From assembly GCA_025656675.1 (NCBI GenBank), contig JAHXHN010000003.1, positions 832,433-896,432 on the forward strand: DNA of 64,000 bases, read 5' to 3'. Of this stretch, positions 62,418 through 64,000 are shown piece by piece. Both the position numbers and the translations under genes were made by a program. How positions within the stretch are numbered: position 1 is the first letter of the stretch; the number at the start of each line of letters is the position of its first letter. The notes under the pieces are model-generated. The model was not told the DNA's origin and ran no database searches. It saw only the letters and a list, made by a program, of their open reading frames with translations. Source of the stretch: Candidatus Thiodiazotropha sp. (ex Codakia rugifera). GTDB taxonomy: Bacteria > Pseudomonadota > Gammaproteobacteria > Chromatiales > Chromatiaceae.

Positions 62418-62937
62418 TCCCCGTCTCCTCCGCGAAATATTGATAATATCGAAGGGCTTAATCCACCTTAATTCTTGATGCCCAGTCACAACATCCTGCA
62501 GCTGTAATGCTCTATGGTGTGATAGCCCTCGAGCCAAAATATATTTCCTGATCTCACACTGAGGCACCTATACCCCACTCCCCATGAGTCCAAATAAGCT
62601 TGTAATTACTCAACCTTAAAGCATCAGTACAGGATCGTTTATATCAACCCTAACTAACTGATATAATGGCACTATTTCCACCCTTATCGATTTAGAGAAT
62701 GGTATTGCTGCACTACTATTTGGGCGGATTATCCCAAAATTTAGCAGGACAGCATTAAGGTTTACTTAAAGTGAGGTTATTCTGGGAAGTAAATGGCTTG
62801 TATGATAAAAATATGTGAACAGGTTCAATATTTTTATAGGTGGATTTTTCCTTTTATTCGTATCTTTATTTTTTATTATTTATACGATTGATTCAGTGCC
62901 TGTGACGACCCGGTGACTGCAAGACCGAACGCCCTAT
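62418..62937. other. Upstream region of the second cytochrome gene
   Basis: Contains the PmrA-type promoter at 62735-62770 and, if transcription starts there, a leader of about 320 nt. No separate gene seen. Confidence 0.4.
62735..62770 (-). promoter_or_regulatory. PmrA-type box and promoter of the second nine-heme cytochrome gene
   Basis: Minus strand TTTAAG-TAAAC-CTTAAT (62770-62754) fits YTTAAK-N5-YTTAAK. It is followed by GCTG and TCCTGCTAAATTT, matching the position of TCCTGCTAGGTTA at the first cytochrome gene (extended -10). Confidence 0.65.
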
Positions 62938-63501
62938 CTATGGCAATACGCCGCTTGATGCAGCCTTTCGTTGATTCAACATCGCCTTTATAACTGATTT
63001 TGTCTCTTCACTATCCCACTGGATAGGTCCAATCGCCTTGTACCTTATCAAACCATGGGTATCTACAAGAAAACTAGTGGGAAATAAGCTTACCCCCCAT
63101 GCGTTACCTGCTACTCTTTTCGGATCGAGCAGCACAGGAAAATTAAGCTTTAAACGCGAAGCAATCTGCTTCACTTTGCGTTTGTTCTCCTGTACGTTCA
63201 CTGCAAGAATGGTTAAACCCGACTGGCTTAGATCATTATGTAATCTCACCAATAACGGCATCTCTTCTATACAGGGTGGACACCATGTGGTCCAAAAACT
63301 GACCAATACCACACGATCATCGAGGGCGCTCAATAGATGAACGCCTCCTTCAGTATCTGTAAGTTCAAGTGACGGTGCTGCACGAACAGGTACCACGGCT
63401 TCAAGCCATCCCCCACTCACCGGTTTACAGACTATTGCAGTTAAAAGTACCAGTATCAGATTGAAATTTACCGGATGGTTATATTTTTTCTGCACGTTCA
63501 T
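62938..63501 (-). CDS. TlpA/ResA-like periplasmic thioredoxin
   Basis: ATG 63501 is preferred; an in-frame GTG at 63513 is possible. The 187-aa protein has an N-terminal hydrophobic segment (NLILVLLTAIVCKPVSGG) as signal or anchor, then a thioredoxin domain with active site WTTWCPPCIEEMPLLV and the cis-Pro loop LFPTSFLVD. CPPC is unusual within TlpA-like proteins, whose sites are often CxPC. It could keep CxxCH cysteines reduced for heme attachment to the neighbouring cytochrome. Same strand as that gene and upstream of its promoter. Confidence 0.9.
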   Translation of the reverse strand: MNVQKKYNHPVNFNLILVLLTAIVCKPVSGGWLEAVVPVRAAPSLELTDTEGGVHLLSALDDRVVLVSFWTTWCPPCIEEMPLLVRLHNDLSQSGLTILAVNVQENKRKVKQIASRLKLNFPVLLDPKRVAGNAWGVSLFPTSFLVDTHGLIRYKAIGPIQWDSEETKSVIKAMLNQRKAASSGVLP

Positions 63502-63513
63502 ATCGTTGATCAC

Positions 63514-63888
63514 TCTTTAGGCATTTTTTATTGTATTGTAAATATAAGCTGCACAGTTAGTAATCCGTCATCTCAATAGTTAGCAATATGCTGATATTCA
63601 GGGTTTTATGTCTAGCATTATTTGATTATTAAAGTTGCCGCCATTCACAATCCATCGCATTTTCAGCGTATCAACAATAAATCCTACTAAAGCATTCTAT
63701 CTTATGGACGATAGCTTCATTTAACAGGGAATAAAAGGGATTTTGTCGTCTTTATAATAATTACCTTTTTGATAAAGCATAAACCAGCTTGCGGGTGGCT
63801 TGCAGGCATCGATAGATAACGCTTGTATATACAATAAAAAAAGTGCAAGCGTAATGAATATGGAACTATCCGTATCAAGGAAACGATC
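63514..63888. other. Intergenic stretch between divergent genes
   Basis: An 86-codon minus-strand frame (63717-63977) overlaps the following gene and has no coding signs. Promoters for both flanking genes are expected here. Confidence 0.35.
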
Positions 63889-64000
63889 ATGGCCCTTATA
63901 AAATCATTATCGATCCGTACCAAATTATGGTTCGGCTTTGGACTCATTCTATCTATCCTTTCGCTCTCTTCTGTCATGACATGGGCAAGTCTCAGCGAAG
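63889..64000 (+). CDS. N-terminus of a methyl-accepting chemotaxis-type protein, cut by window end
   Basis: AAGGAAAC precedes the ATG. The 37 visible residues (LIKSLSIRTKLWFGFGLILSILSL...MTWASLSE) are a basic start and first membrane helix followed by the beginning of a four-helix-bundle sensor, as in chemoreceptors; some sensor kinases start the same way. Confidence 0.75.
   Translation, partial: MALIKSLSIRTKLWFGFGLILSILSLSSVMTWASLSE

Noticed and set aside
63717..63977. 86-codon minus-strand frame
   Set aside because: Overlaps the chemoreceptor-like start and its promoter region, with no coding signs.

Overview
The window looks like chromosome of a gammaproteobacterium, probably an environmental or symbiotic sulfur-oxidising member of the Chromatiales/Thiotrichales kind. 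That is an inference from protein flavour (many PAS/GGDEF sensors, multiheme cytochromes, an ion-pumping respiratory complex, moderate G+C). There is no rRNA or other taxonomic marker in the window. Coding density is high except in 1977-2704, 13065-13690, 18744-22935 and 51035-57331, which hold remnants, orphan small genes and decayed genes.

Layout. 1-1976: 3' part of a secreted subtilisin. 2705-13064: a signalling cluster (1588-aa multi-PAS histidine kinase, Rcp1-like receiver, REC-PAS-GGDEF-EAL protein, convergent hybrid kinase). 13690-18743: housekeeping genes (tRNA-Val, pcm, uvrB, aspartate-type aminotransferase, a GspH/FimT pseudopilin, tRNA-Asn). 18744-22935: sparse region with small genes of unknown function. 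22936-35367: a 13-cistron operon whose order (MrpE, F, G, DUF4040, MrpB, C, D, second MrpD/NuoL-like, NuoH, B, C, D, ferredoxin) is that of the archaeal membrane-bound Mbx/Mbs respiratory complex. The last subunit is fused to a GltD/NfnL-type FAD/NAD(P) flavoprotein, and a rubrerythrin-like gene follows. The hydrogenase-like large subunit keeps only the first cysteine of each NiFe-binding CxxC pair (C77xxD80 and C374xxE377), so it should not be a hydrogenase. 35546-41354: TolC-like protein, two PhnD-like binding proteins and a membrane GGDEF-EAL protein. 41635-47293: nine-heme cytochrome with PKD domains and a QseBC/PmrAB-type two-component system. 48446-51034: LexA, Y-family polymerase and a short SRAP-like protein behind a double GTTC-N7-GTTC operator. 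51172-57256: CSP-DUF1294 protein, a duplicated beta-propeller lipoprotein and three broken genes. 57332-63501: parvulin isomerase, second nine-heme cytochrome and TlpA-like thioredoxin. 63889-end: start of a chemoreceptor-like gene.

Themes that connect regions. (1) A family of roughly 100-130 bp inverted-repeat elements with 7-bp-periodic arms sits at gene junctions inside the Mbx operon and the LexA cassette, usually at the upstream gene's stop codon. A 488-bp unit with the same kind of heptad arms carries a four-helix-bundle (S23/IVP) gene between mbxL and mbxN. (2) Two near-identical PmrA-type boxes (YTTAAK-N5-YTTAAK) with the same downstream TCCTGCTA motif precede the two paralogous nine-heme cytochrome genes, and a PmrAB/QseBC-like system lies directly upstream of one of them. 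(3) Several genes are present only as degraded remnants.
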